From the NCBI GenBank assembly GCA_037074615.1, contig CM073536.1, positions 439,001 through 503,000 of the forward strand: a DNA stretch of 64,000 nt, given 5' to 3'. This stretch comes from Leucaena leucocephala (taxonomy: Eukaryota > Streptophyta > Magnoliopsida > Fabales > Fabaceae). Below the pieces are notes generated by a model, which made no database searches, had not been told where the DNA came from, and was given only the letters and a program-made list of their open reading frames with translations. The translations under genes were made by a program, and so were the position numbers. Below, one piece after another: positions 50,809 through 62,873 of the stretch; positions within the stretch are counted from its first letter, which is position 1; every line of letters begins with the position of its first letter.

Positions 50809-52026
50809 ATGGCATTGTGCAATAAACTCGGGAATCTATTAAGGCAGGGTGCTGCGCAAAACAGACAAGTACCTGTTGCATCAATGCTGAATTATGTTCG
50901 CTGCATGTCATCCTCCAAGCTTTTCATTGGCGGTATTGACTATTGTTGGATGGTTCTTTTTAGATTAAAGCAGCATATACGGATGCCAATTTTATGACTA
51001 GTACTTTCCTATTGTTTAGGCCTTTCTTATGGAGTTGATGATCAATCTCTCAGGGATGCATTTGCCGGCTTCGGAGATGTGGTTGAGGGTGAGTTAAGCT
51101 ACTTTGTATAGTCTGTGGTCATAATGAAGCATTGTACATTTCACACGGGTCATCTTAGAAGCTCAGAAATTGTATGGATTTTTCTGTTAACTTTTGCACA
51201 ATTGTTGGGGTTACCTGCACATCTTTATATTGTATCACTTATTCATCACTCATTTCATTTACGGTAGAGTATCAGCGCCCTTGCCTGAGATCAGCCGTTC
51301 TTTATAATTTGGCTGTGGTTCTATTTGATAACGAGTTAGATTAGATGTGCTATTATATGTTCGTTCCATGCAGGAGTATGCATGTAGAATTATGTGTCGA
51401 GTTAAGGTACTGGTACCAATTGTTTTTTTATTGGGGTATTTCACGTGGGTATGGCATGCATATTTCTGAGTTTATGAAATTGTCTTCTTGCGGGCATGGG
51501 TAATTGGATTTGGAGCTGGTGAGATAAGTGAGTGCTTCAATTTTCCTGTTTATAGTGTTGTAAAAATGGGATGAACGTTTAGTCAAGATGAGACCCCTTG
51601 CCTGTTGTAAAAGATCATTGCGTTGACCTATCATGGTTTAAGCGTATTGATATTCATGTTTCCCTTTCACAGCAAGGGTTATAACTGATAGAGATACTGG
51701 AAGGTCAAGAGGTTTTGGATTTGTCAATTTCTCCAGTGATGAATCTGCAAGTTCTGCTATTTCTGCAATGGATGGGCAGGTTGGTTCTCTCCCTCCCTCT
51801 CCCTCTCCCTCTCCCCTGGTGTTGTTGAATTTCATTACTAGTAATAAAGCTTGTTGACTGACGTTGTCTGGTTCATCAGGATTTAGGTGGCAGAAACATT
51901 CGTGTGAGCTATGCAACTGACAGACCACCTAGACCTCGATCCTTTGGTGGTGGTGGTGGGGGTTATGGTGGAAATGGTGGTGGTTATCGTAGGGATGATG
52001 GAGGTTTTGACAGTTCATCCTTTTAA
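50809..52026 (+). CDS. Glycine-rich RNA-binding protein, mitochondrial type (GR-RBP2/4-like)
   Basis: Four coding exons, 50809-50932, 51020-51088, 51673-51779 and 51880-52026, join in phase to give 148 residues. Residues 1-35 (MALCNKLGNLLRQGAAQNRQ) form a basic, amphipathic presequence like that of the Arabidopsis mitochondrial GR-RBPs. One RRM follows at about 36-112, with RNP2 KLFIGGL and RNP1 RGFGFVNF (77-84). The tail is a short Gly-rich stretch (GGGGGGYGGNGGGY) ending DSSSF, shorter than in Arabidopsis GR-RBP2. Such proteins bind RNA in mitochondria; several affect organelle RNA editing and cold response. A leader intron is likely: donor GAG|GTAAAC near 50129, acceptor TTTCAG just before 50791. 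Confidence 0.92.
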
Positions 52027-52449
52027 AAGTTTTCGCACCTTATCCATAAGTTCTTCGTTTAATTGTGGCATGTTTAGCTAGTTCTTGAATTGCTTGATTT
52101 TAGTCAAGTTTGTGGGACTCAACGACTAAAGTTTTATCATAATTTGTTGAAGTTCATATATATACGCTTTGTCTCCATGAATGGCATTTTTTTGTTCAGA
52201 TAATCGTTGATTTGGAACTTGTTAATGAACTATACACATTCGAAATAAAACGAGCAACCCTTATCAATTCGCTGTAGCTACCAAACGTAAGGATTAGAGG
52301 TTCATGGATTGGACGGTTGTCCCGTACTACAGGTTTTTAACATTATCTCCCTATTCTCTAGTCTTTAGGAAGTGGCGCTGGTCTAATTAAGCGCACACCG
52401 ATCTTGGCAATTTTTCTAATAAATTTCTGTTCAAAGATTGATTTTTTTT
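52027..52449. other. 3' UTR and flank of the GR-RBP gene
   Basis: Probable 3' UTR, then intergenic sequence without recognised features. Confidence 0.4.
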
Positions 52450-52620
52450 ATATATTTTTTTTGGTACAATAATTTTTAGAAAATGATTGTGTTTATCTAA
52501 GATTTAAGGACAGTAATTTTTTTTTTCTCAAGTGATATCAATGATAGGTAGAACGAGCTGTTTATTATTTTTAAGTGTAAATTTAAGTATATAATAATTA
52601 AGATATTTTTTTAAGGATTG
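52450..52620 (+). repeat. Interspersed repeat family, member 3
   Basis: Diverged relative of the repeats at 48340 and 48601, same orientation: AATAATTTTTAGAAAATG, GATATCAATGATAGGTAG, TTTTAAGTGTAAATTTAAGT. Confidence 0.4.
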
Positions 52621-52754
52621 GAACTACAACAATTTTTTTTTTGGTTTAGGGTTTATTAAATGAATAAATGTTTCCACCTGTTGGGCCTTGTAGTTGAAGT
52701 GGGAGGACGTATGAGTTTTAGAACGCACGATCCGACGTTGCCTCCACCCGTCAA

Positions 52755-52900
52755 ATGAATTTTTTTTTTGGGTTGCCCACCTGGTTCACTGGAGTTTTGT
52801 CCTGACTATATCTGGATCTGACCCGCGTCGCGCACCTGACTATGGTGGGTGAGTCTCCTAACGGGGATTTTTTTTACGTACGCCAAGCCTCTAAAGCCTT
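52755..52900 (-). mobile_element. Diverged SINE related to the one at 46897
   Basis: On the minus strand it reads GGCGTACG.., GACTCACCCACCATAGTCAG, GTGCGCGACGCGGGTCAGAT, AAAACTCCAGTGAACCAGG and then an A tail (plus-strand T run at about 52760). These match the body and 3' end of the SINE at 46897-47091 in order, with scattered changes. The tRNA-like head is not recognisable, and no target-site duplication was found, so this is an older or 5'-altered copy. Confidence 0.7.
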
Positions 52901-55900
52901 GGGTTAAAGCCTCTGCTTTGCTCGATGGGTAGTAGAGCATTGAACCGTGGTTGTCTTTGGGTTAATAAGTGTGGGCTTAGTTTAGGCGCAAGGCAATTTA
53001 ATGTCTAACTCCACTCACATCGCCTCTTCCATGTTGCTAGTGAAAATGCCTTTTACCTTGTGAAAACAAGAGCCAATAAGGGAATTTAATTTGTGCTACA
53101 TGGCTGCTTTTTCTTCCCTGCTTTTTTTTTATTAAAAAAATTGTGATGAACTAATAAACAAACGTTCTCCAATATTATATAGAGTGTAAAGATTGAGATA
53201 AACAGTATTATTTATAACTTGCAAACGATATCAGTATTTGATGATATTTGAAAAAAAAAATCTAAACTTTGTGGAGGGAGATTGAATGAAGAGGGAATCT
53301 TGTACGGCTAAATGAACAAAGGTGGCTTGGAAGCAGATTCATAAAGAGTTCATTTCCTTGTACGATGTCACAGATAGAACCAATTGTTTTCCCCATTTGT
53401 CCGTTTGAGCAGTGCTCTTTTCTTAGTATGTGTCGGTGAGCGGCTCTAAACTTCTGAAACTGGTCAAACACTGACACATGAATGCGTTACTCTATATTGT
53501 CACATTTCCCCCCCTCAAGCGATGAGATTTTTATCACCCTCATGTGGGGCATATCATATGCCTCTACGTGACCACAAAAATCTACAATTTACCTCAAATT
53601 GGCTTCATCACAACGTGGGTTGGTCCCACCCAGCTTTGTCCACTTGCCCCAACATCACTGTTGAGTACCAATCAGTGCTCAACACTTGTGATCAACACAT
53701 TATACATGCACCATCCACTCATCTTTCACACTCCACATCTCAATCTCATCGCTCCCTTTTTGGCCCTCCATTTCATGCTCATTTCCCTTATTGCCATGGG
53801 CATCATCGCCTTCTTTCTTCTTCTTTTTTTCAATATTTCTTTTATTAATATATGATCATATTTAACTAATTTAATTAAATTAAAAAAATTAGTTAAATTA
53901 GTTAGTATAATATATTTTTTTTAAAATACTATAATCATATTCTTTAATTTCTTATATCTCTCTCTTATTAGATTATTGTTAAGGGAATATGAATAGAGGT
54001 AATTTTAAAAAAATAGATAAATATAAAAAATAAGTCTTATATTTAAGATTAAGATCAACTCCTCAATTGAGTATTATATTAAAGTTCGGAGGAGTATATG
54101 GTTATCTGACTGAGTTAAATTTAAGTATTATCGAGTTTAATTAGAGGTAACTACTCTCCTAAAGATATATTTTATATTTACATAAAATTGAATTCGATAC
54201 CTTATATTTAAGCTCATTTTTCATTAGGATCAAACTCACGTTGGTTGGCTTCTTCTTGCTTTGTTTCTGTTATCATGTCTTTCTGACTCGAGCTTCTTAA
54301 CCTTGTCTATATTGCCAAATTAATTAGCTTCTTCATTAATCTCAGAATAATGGGATCCTTCAATTCCTTGGAACATAACCTTCCAAACAGAATCAGTCTG
54401 CTTGAATGTTATTTTCTCAACCTCAACTTAGGTTTTATTTCTTCTGAGTGAGTATTCTGCAACCAACCCAATTTAGAATGTACCCACTTAAAATGGAAGA
54501 ATGCACTGTTGACATGTAATCTAACCGCATGTGTAAGCTCCATTTATAATCTCGAAAAATAATTATTATGATGAGATATATTTTATTTTGACAAATTTAG
54601 CTTATATTGGGTTACGTCTTTTTCTGGTCCGTGTACAATTATTTATGTATTATTTTGATTCTGATTTCATACCAATAAACTAATGACTTATCTCTTGCTT
54701 GAATACTAATAGTGCCTGTGCATTGGACATGCTATAATTTCTAGCTTTAAAAGTTGACGAATGTATGTACAATTTATTTAAAAATGAAATTTTTTTGAGT
54801 CTATATTAAAAAAGTTGACTTCAATTGCAGATCCAACCACTTTCTTCTGTGCTCAGATCTTTCTCAGCCTAATAAATATATTCATTCATTCTAAAGAAGA
54901 TGAACTGGGGAGTCTCAACCACGTTCCTCACATAAATACTCATAACTCTAGTGTCAAAATATTTGATATTTAATTGGGAATAATTACACGATACTCAACT
55001 ACCTAGTTTGATCCTCGAAATATGAGCTTGTTTCATTAGGAAAAGGTTTGCCATGGAATCTATCGCAGTCAAAATTCCAACCTAAAGTAGGCACAGCTCT
55101 GTTTATACAATGGTAAGTGGTGTTTCCACTTGATGTGTGTGTGTGTGTATTGGTACAAAAGATTTGACAAAAAATTGTGACATGAAAACCTAATTAATCA
55201 ACAAAGTAGTGGAAGAAGGTGGAGTTTGAATGGCAATGTGTTTTTATAGATATACTTTTACTTTTGAATGGACAAAGAAAAGAGAGGTGCCAAATAACGG
55301 GGTTGTGAATTAAACTTGATTTCATGTTCTACCAAACATCAAATGCATTTAATTTCAATTTCTTTATGAATGGCACGCAGCATGCTACAGGGAAGGCGTT
55401 AAATTGATAGACTGGTCATGCTAATTAATACAACTGGTATTAATTATAAGAGTTAAACGAATTTATCGATAAATTAAGAAAACTGAATAAATCAGTTAAT
55501 TATGATCAAATTCAACTTCTCAAGATGAATTTACATTATATACTCCTTAATCTATCCAAAGTAGTTAACTAACTTTTATATTAATTATAATTAACTGATT
55601 TATTTAGTTTCATTAATCTATCCAAAAAAAATAACTCTTATAATTAAGATCGGAGGTAGTAACTCGAAAGATATTTGATAAATACCATATTATATGAACA
55701 TTTGGCAGCAATAACGTCAAGAGTCTCCCATACAAAGTTACTAGGCATGTCCCTAGCTAGTTCTTAAATTGATTTTAATCAATCATAAACAATTAACTTA
55801 ATTAATCGGTTGACTCTCCTTTAATAATAATCAAATTTAGGGTAGACAGCCTTTACATTTGCAACAAGTGTTGAGATTTATAACGGGCTTGTACCGATTC

Positions 55901-57480
55901 CTTTTCTAGTGGCACCAATGATACTTGTTTTTGGTTTCAAATTGAAAATTGGGGAAATGGGAATCGGTATTTTTATAATTTTAAAGTGAATGAATGTATA
56001 ATGATTAATTAATTCTTCGTTATTTTGATGTATATGTAGGCAATGGCTTCATGTATCAATCAACTGAACAAATACTATAAAGAATGGAATAAATAGGAAA
56101 CTTTGATGCTTTAGAGATTAATGCTAAAGTTTGAATAGGGACACAAACCCCACCCAGCCACCCTAATCAATTTTTCCCCTTTAAGAATAATGAAGGGCCT
56201 TGAGATGACAACCATCACGATTCATGCCACAATAAGAACAGGGCATCATTTCGTTTGCAAAAATGAATTAGAGGCAAGTTGGGTACGACAACGGATAATC
56301 TCTCCTTTTGGTCGACAGATACAAAAATATGTTTCTGTCATCTTTCATCATCGATGAGAAATTAAATTCACATTTTCTTTTGGGATTTTGGATTATTTAT
56401 TTATTTATTTTCAAATTGAGACTGATTCGCACAATTTGTACATGTTCAAAGTCACACGTACGACTCTCCATTTTCAAAATGGAAAAAAAGAAAAGAAAAT
56501 GCAGTAGTATTAATTAAATATTATATTTATATCAAATGTTTTACGTTTATTTTTTTTAGGTATTCTAGTCATATTTTATCATGTGTATTATTTTTTTATA
56601 TGATTTTAAATTAATTATATATATTAAAAAAATAGGACACATAATAAAATAAGATCAAGGAACTCTACAAAATAGATTTAAGGGATTTGACATAGACGCA
56701 ACTTACCTGGTAGGATAGAGATGCTCAGCTTTGAAATTTAGAAACAAAGAGGAGATGGGGGTGAGAATTAAAATAACATGTATATATCACCGCCGATCTG
56801 AGTGAGCGTTGATCCGTTTGGTTGAATATTACGCATTGATTAATTGAATATTAAAAGAATAAGGTTTGCTTGACTTGAAAGTTGGAAGCATGTAGTGGAC
56901 AACAACGGCAACAGCATCATCATCATCCCTGATTCTGAATATCAATATTTAAATCCCAGCAAGCATGCCTCTGCCTCTGCCTCCTTCATGTACCAACTGC
57001 AGCTTCATTTCATGACCCATTCTATTTATTATATATATGGTTTGTTAGCTGGAGATGTATGCACATATGGATGGAGAACACAAGGGTGGGGATGCCCTGA
57101 TTCCAGCACGCACGCATGTTTGTGGAGTCCAGAAGGCAACCCCTTAACATAATTCCCTTATTCTTACCGCCTTAATTAGTTAATCAATCTTCATAAACTT
57201 TGATGGCTGCTTAGCTTCTTTTTTTTTTTTTACGTATTTGCAAAATGAACAATTTAAGAGGCCAACACCGAGTGAGCAGTGCTCTTGTGCTGAGCCTTTA
57301 CGTCCTGTCATGTTCCTGTCAAAACGAGCGATCCAATAATATTCTTCATATTCAGCCGACGACAGAGAGAGTGGGGAATTACTCCCTCTACACTCCATGT
57401 ATCACTCCCCAGAAGCCTAAATCAATCCACAACTGCAGGAGCTCAATCATTCATGCATTCATATAAAACAAAGGGAAAAT
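52900..57480. other. Long gene-poor AT-rich interval
   Basis: No supported gene. Open frames such as 53522-53848 and 56895-57152 have no recognisable similarity. Contains a TA-rich hairpin near 53860-53905 and the foldback at 55440-55646. Confidence 0.4.
55440..55660. mobile_element. Foldback/MITE-like element
   Basis: Arm 55440-55506 (TTAATTATAAGAGTTA.., AATAAATCAGTTAATTATGA) is an imperfect reverse complement of arm 55580-55646 (TTATAATTAACTGATTTATT.., ATAACTCTTATAATTAA). The right side ends GATCGGAGGTAGTA, and the loop carries TACTCCTTAATC, both Stowaway-like end motifs. The same core recurs at about 61850-61900. Confidence 0.5.
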
Positions 57481-57498
57481 TAACCCTTGGAAAAAACA

Positions 57499-57521
57499 GA
57501 GAGAGAGAGAGAGAGAGAGAA
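57499..57521. repeat. (GA)n microsatellite
   Basis: About eleven GA units, downstream of the epimerase gene. Confidence 0.85.
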
Positions 57522-57825
57522 GCTGTAATAGTTTTGTTGCAATTACTTTCTTGTGATGTTTTGTAAGAGTATGAATCGAAGGGCTGAGATCTACCGCCTT
57601 TGCAGCAGATCCCACCCGCCATTATTACTCGCACCACCACCTTCCCCTTTTCTCTCTCCTTCCCCAGTTCATCCCATCTCCAATCTTTATATCTTATACT
57701 CTCTCTCTATATTTTACACCTCCTCCTCCTTCTTCACAAGGTACTTCATTCCACCCAAAAAAAAAAAGCAATAATTTAAGCGGTAAAAGAACTATATATG
57801 ATGCCAATTGTCATGACTATTATCA

Positions 57826-59184
57826 TCAAGCGGATTCCTCGGGTTGCTGCTGGCTCCCTTGGCTTCCCTTTTTTACCCTCGACTGAATCCCGTAATAACT
57901 CACGTACCACTTCACGAACTTCTTCAGCCCCGTCGCCAGATCGGTGCTGGGTTTGTACCCGAAATCCCTGTGAGCCAACGTCACGTTTGCGTGCGTGTAC
58001 GGCACATCGCCGTTCCTCGGCATCGTGATCACGTGCTTCTTCGCCTTCGTGCTCAGCAGCCCTTCCAGTATCGACACCAATTTCCCCACCGGCACCGGCG
58101 ATGTGTTCCCCAGGTTGTACACCCTCAGCTGTGCCGGCCCCCGCTTCTTTCCCCCGCTCCCTGTGCTCTTCTCCGCCGTGTCCAGCGCCCCCACGCACCC
58201 CTTCACCACATCGTCGATGTACGTGAAATCACGCGCCACCTCCTTCGCCTCCTGCGTCTGGTAGATGTCGATGGTCTTCCCCTGCAATATGTCCTTCGTG
58301 AAGAAGAAGTACGCCATGTCGGGCCTGCCCCAGGGTCCGTACACCGTGAAGAATCTCAAGCCGGTCAGGGAGAGCCCGTAAATGTGGTTGTAAGTGTGGG
58401 CGATTTCCTCGCCGGCTTTCTTGGTGGCGGCGTAGAGGCTCGCCGGCTGATCGGTCCGATGCAATTCGGAGAACGGGTTTTCGGTGTTGAGACCATAGAC
58501 GGAGCTGGAAGAGGCCCACACAATGGCGGGTTGGGGATTGGCCGCTTTGGCGGTCTCCAGAAGGTTGACGAATCCGGCAATGTTGGAGCTCACATACGAT
58601 TGCGGGTTCTGCATCGCGTAGCGGACCCCCGCCTGAGCGGCGAGGTGGAGGATGTGCGTGAAAGGAACGACGTCAAAGAGTTTAGACAGCAAGGGCCCAT
58701 CGTTGAGGTCACCTTCGACAATGAAGATCTGGTGCTTGGAAAGAAGAGATTGTCTGGCGCGCTTGAGAGATGGATCGTAGTAGTCGTTGAAGTTGTCGAG
58801 GCCGAGGACTCCGTCGCCGCGCTTCTTGAGGGCGAGGGAGCAGTGGGAGCCGATGAAGCCAGCGGCACCGGTGACGAGGACGGACATGCCATTGGGGCGG
58901 CGAGGGGCGGAGGAGTGGCGGACCTGCTTCTCCCAGGCGGCGCCGGCGCCGTAGAAGGCGGAGGAGAGGAAGTTGTGGCGGGTGTGGAAATGGTGGGGGG
59001 GACTGTCGGAGAGAGGAGGATAATTGAGGGTAAAGAGGAAGACTAGGACGAGGGCAACGAGGAGAGTGGCGCGGAAGAGAAGCTTAGAGGAAGCATTGAG
59101 GAGCTTAGTGTTATTGATGCGGCGGAGGTAGCTGTTGTAACGCTCGAGTTTAATGGTCTTGCTGGTGTCAGGCGGTGAACCCAT
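57826..59184 (-). CDS. GAE6: UDP-glucuronate 4-epimerase (GAE6-like)
   Basis: Intronless frame of 452 residues from MGSPPDTSKTIKLERYNSYL. It converts UDP-glucuronate to UDP-galacturonate, the precursor of pectin. A short cytosolic N-terminus is followed by one signal-anchor helix at about residues 36-54 (ATLLVALVLVFLFTL), as in Golgi type II epimerases. The SDR-family fold shows the NAD-binding GAAGFIG at 106-112, the VWASSSSVYG serine region near 222-231, and catalytic YAATK (Tyr251, Lys255). LRFFTVYGPWGRPDMAYF is diagnostic of the GAE family. Lack of introns is usual for these genes. The frame is open 64 codons further upstream, but family members start at MxSPP-type sequence. The N-terminal sequence is closest to what I recall of GAE6. 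Confidence 0.94.
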   Translation of the reverse strand: MGSPPDTSKTIKLERYNSYLRRINNTKLLNASSKLLFRATLLVALVLVFLFTLNYPPLSDSPPHHFHTRHNFLSSAFYGAGAAWEKQVRHSSAPRRPNGMSVLVTGAAGFIGSHCSLALKKRGDGVLGLDNFNDYYDPSLKRARQSLLSKHQIFIVEGDLNDGPLLSKLFDVVPFTHILHLAAQAGVRYAMQNPQSYVSSNIAGFVNLLETAKAANPQPAIVWASSSSVYGLNTENPFSELHRTDQPASLYAATKKAGEEIAHTYNHIYGLSLTGLRFFTVYGPWGRPDMAYFFFTKDILQGKTIDIYQTQEAKEVARDFTYIDDVVKGCVGALDTAEKSTGSGGKKRGPAQLRVYNLGNTSPVPVGKLVSILEGLLSTKAKKHVITMPRNGDVPYTHANVTLAHRDFGYKPSTDLATGLKKFVKWYVSYYGIQSRVKKGSQGSQQQPEESA

Positions 59185-59705
59185 TGGTACGGGGATGGAT
59201 TGAGGAGATGAGGGAGATCTGGGAAGATGGATTTGAAGATAATTAAGAGGTAATGAGAGGGAAGGGGGATCGAAGGAGGAGGAGAGAGAGAAGAGGTGAG
59301 AGCCCTGAAGATGAGAGGAGGAAGAAATGGGTGATATAAAGGCAGAGGCGGTGAGAGAGAGAGAGAGAGAGACCACTATCCCTTTTGTGTTATTTAACTC
59401 GTCCGACTGTCACACCGATGGGAAGTTGAGTAGTATTTTCCAATTTCTCTATTTTCTTCGTTACAAGTACGAGTATTCACAAACAGGATAGAAGAAGGTG
59501 ATAATTGGAGTTGAAATGAATGTATGGTGAAAGGGGAGGAGGAAGGCGGAGAGATGACAGCTATGGATGAGCAAACAACACAGAGCCCATGTGAGGTTCC
59601 CGAGTTCCCGTTTTGTATTCTCTGTGAACTGTGAACCACCCAATACAAGTACTCCACCTTAAAAAGCCACATGACTCTTATTATGTGTCTGATTAACTCC
59701 TCCAT
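59185..59705 (-). promoter_or_regulatory. Leader and proximal promoter of the epimerase gene
   Basis: CT-rich on the transcribed strand, including a (GA)n tract at about 59352-59371 on the plus strand. A weak TTTATATC element sits at about 59340-59333 on the minus strand. No other gene. Confidence 0.4.
59352..59371. repeat. (GA)n microsatellite upstream of the epimerase
   Basis: About ten GA units, CT on the sense strand of the gene. Confidence 0.85.
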
Positions 59706-61711
59706 TTTAATTAATTAATTGCGGTGGTAAAACCATTGCCACTGCCCTCCCTGGGAGTTTGGCCCCTCCCCATTAAATTAGGCCATCCCCCACCCCTGCC
59801 CTCTCCTCAATCCTTTCTTCATTTTCTTCTTCCCTTTTCATATATATGTGGGATTCAATTCACAAATATAATGTAAATAATGTCAAAGCCGATAATTATT
59901 GTAAGCCAACCGATACGACCCTGGGGGGCCACCGACACTCGTAAAGACCGGATCGTCCTCATCATTCTTTAATGTGAACGCTTCAGAAATTAAGAAGGAG
60001 ATTAGGGATTAAATTGTGAGGTTTAAAAAACATGTTGGGGGCATGGGCAATAAAGATGGGTTGAAATGAATGGGGTGCCAGCCAGCGAGGGAATCGAGAT
60101 GGGACTATGGCACTTTGAAGTTTGATGGTTTTGTCATATTACATGTGTTACGTTGGTTGCTTCGCTTACTCCTAAAATCACTCCTCCTTCGTAATTTAAT
60201 GTTAAACACCAAACACACTGCCCTTGGTCGGTCCTCCCCTCCTCCTTAATTAAATTAATCATTCTTCTCTTCTCCAATTTAATGCCAAACCCATTCTTTA
60301 AGCGTCTTTCTTACCCTCACCCCACCCCCATCAACATTCTTACATCTTCATCCACATGGTGTTTCAAAAAAAAAAATGAAAGAAACCAATTTACTTGAAC
60401 TGCTCTCCCCTTCTTGCAGATGGCAGCGCTTTAATCTCTACCAACATAGAAACTATTGGAGGGGATTAATTAATTTTCCCAAAATTTTCTTTCATCAAAT
60501 CATCAATAACACTGCTAGTTTTTGCTAATGATTTGGCTTCTTTAATCTTTTGTGTGTGTGTGTGTGTATAGCTTAGATTGAGAATGGAAAATAGCTCTTT
60601 TTAACGAAAATTTTGGAAAAAGGGTTAAAATCACCCACAGTACAGATAGAGACATGTATGCATCATGTTTAATATGTCTTAGTAGTACTTTTGTTTCACT
60701 TAATTGTAGAAATACCTCCGCAACCTCCAAGACGTTCTCAGTAATCAAACAAACTCCTTCTTTTTAGTGAGAGTGTCTAACCTTTTAACTGTTAAATCTA
60801 TAAATAATAGGTATCATAGGCACTAGCAACTCCTCTAATATTATAACTGTGATAAATGTGCAAAGTTACTTATTACTACTACTTACAAAATTAGCTCATC
60901 AAACTTGATCTTCATTGGCATTTAATTTGTATAGAGACAGAGAGTACGTGGAATGATATTAATTGGGAGGGATTGATTATAACCGTCCGTCCGTAACATC
61001 TGAACAATGAATGCATCCAAATAATAATAGTAACTGTGAAAGATAATACTACTTTGATAGAGTAGTTCAAACTTCGCATTACTTAACGGAATTAGAATCA
61101 GTTAAATTGCAAGCGAAGAGAGCATGGATCGATATATGATACGCATGCCGTTTAAGGCCAATTAGAACACGTTTGGAGTCATTTTCAACCCATCGATAAA
61201 TGACCAATTAATTAAACCTTTCATTAATTTCCTCCTATAATGACTTAGCTTGATCCCGACATTAATTTATGACTACATCTCGATCGTCAACAGATCTTAA
61301 CGAGGATTAGTAGTTTCATTGGACGACATACATGCACGCACGTTGAAATAATGAATTACGCACGCACGCTGTCAATAGAGTTAACTCCCCTCTCATCTTA
61401 ATCAAGCTTTCTTTTTCATCTCCTCCAACACATGCATCCATATTTTCCATATTCTTCCCCATACATGAACCTTCCTTATCAAAGTTATTTCAATTCTTAT
61501 GCATCCTAAAATTAATCCCATTGCCTTGCATGCATGTTTTAAGGCCATTCGTTATTCTTTTTAATAGTAAATGCATACAAAAAACAGAGACTCTGCGATT
61601 TTAACGTGTTTCGGTTTAAAAGAAAGTGACACCTTAGAGAATATAGAAGAGAAAGCCGTCAAGGAGAAATTAAGCTGATTCACTTAATTACTCCTTGCTA
61701 GTTAATTAATA

Positions 61712-61930
61712 TGGTACTCCCTATGTCACTTTTTTTTATTAAGTATATATATTCTCCTATTAGAAGTAATCTTATGATATAAGAGCTAATTAATTTTTTT
61801 AGAAAGATTAAGGAGTATATAACATGAATTAATCTTTAGAAGTCATATTTAGTTATAATTAACTGATTTATTTAAGTTCTTTAATATATCTAAAAAATTC
61901 AATTAGCTTTTTTATATTGAGCAACATAAT
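61712..61930. mobile_element. Partial relative of the 55.4-kb foldback
   Basis: Begins with TACTCCCTATGTCAC, a Stowaway-like end, and contains GTTATAATTAACTGATTTAT then TTCTTTAATATATCTAAAAA, matching the right arm of the element at 55580-55640. The opposite end is unclear. Confidence 0.35.
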
Positions 61931-62841
61931 ATGGATTGATAGATGTGTGTAATTGATTGAAGATGACATGTATTTTTTTGTTATAACACACAATTTTTTA
62001 TCTCATGGCAGATCAATTCCATTATAATTTAATTGATTAAAGGAATGGAAAGTAAGTAGGAATGAGAAATGAGAAAGACAGATATAGTGGACACGCATGG
62101 CATGGGGCATGTGTTTTGATGGGAAGACATAACGAAGTGCCCAGAAAGCAAAGCGTATTAATACTCATAAATGAATTGATTCTTGACAGATTATATCTAT
62201 AAATAAATATAGAATTATGATCTCAAAGGCTTTAGAGAGAGAGGGAGAGAGGGAGGAATGAATGAATGATTAGAGGGATAATAGGGAGGGAGCAGCACTA
62301 AACACAGCATGTGATTAGGTCACTAACTATATATATATATATATATAGCTATCACCGACGCCCCCGAAAGTCACCAACTCCCTCTTCTCTACATTCATTT
62401 CTCTTTACGCCCAAAACCTAATAAGAACATCCAGATCTGATGTGTAGAAGAGAAGTAGATGCCGGGCGGGAATAGAAGGAATGAGAGAGTTATTTGAAAG
62501 AGGAATGATGGAAATGATTAGAAGAGTTGAATATTTAGAAGCAAATAATAATAATTAAGAGAGAGAGAGAGAGAGCGGGTTAGTGGGGATGGAAGGATTA
62601 AACGTACGTACATAAGGGGTTCCACATGGAGCACATGCCATGTTGAACATATACTTGCTACTGACATTGGTGGAGATCCTGAATTTAGTTTAATTACAAG
62701 TCCTTTGTCGTGTTTTCCAAAGAGACAACCCCTCTACTCTTAGTTGATCTTTGATAAAATGAAATGATCAACATTTATTAAATTGGAGGATGGCCCCGCA
62801 ACATCATGCGAAATCTCCAAGAACCTTCATATTTCATATAC

Positions 62842-62846
<5 letters not shown>

Positions 62847-62872
<26 letters not shown>
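62847..62872. repeat. (GA)n microsatellite followed by AAAGGC tandem units
   Basis: About thirteen GA units. Immediately downstream (62876-62905) is a short run of AAAGGC-type hexamers. Confidence 0.8.

Positions 62873-62873
<1 letters not shown>

Noticed and set aside
52910..52950. tRNA-like stretch (GCTCGATGGGTAGTAGAGCA) on the plus strand next to the old SINE
   Set aside because: A box A-like match only; no box B at the right distance and no cloverleaf could be drawn.
53522..53855. Two overlapping frames of over 100 codons
   Set aside because: His/Ser/Pro-rich readings of CA-rich DNA, no domain, no exon structure.
56920..56945. Resemblance to a miR172-star sequence (GCATCATCATCATCCCTGATTC)
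   Set aside because: Only a CAT repeat matches; no matching miR172 strand or hairpin nearby.
57844..59046. 400-codon open frame on the plus strand opposite the epimerase
   Set aside because: Antisense shadow of a GC-rich coding exon; Arg/Gly/Val-rich with no family similarity.
59185..59376. 64-codon in-frame upstream extension of the epimerase (MVSLSLSLTA..)
   Set aside because: Low-complexity Ser/Leu/Pro sequence from a CT-rich leader; family proteins begin at the MGSPP-type start, and the signal anchor would be misplaced by the extension.
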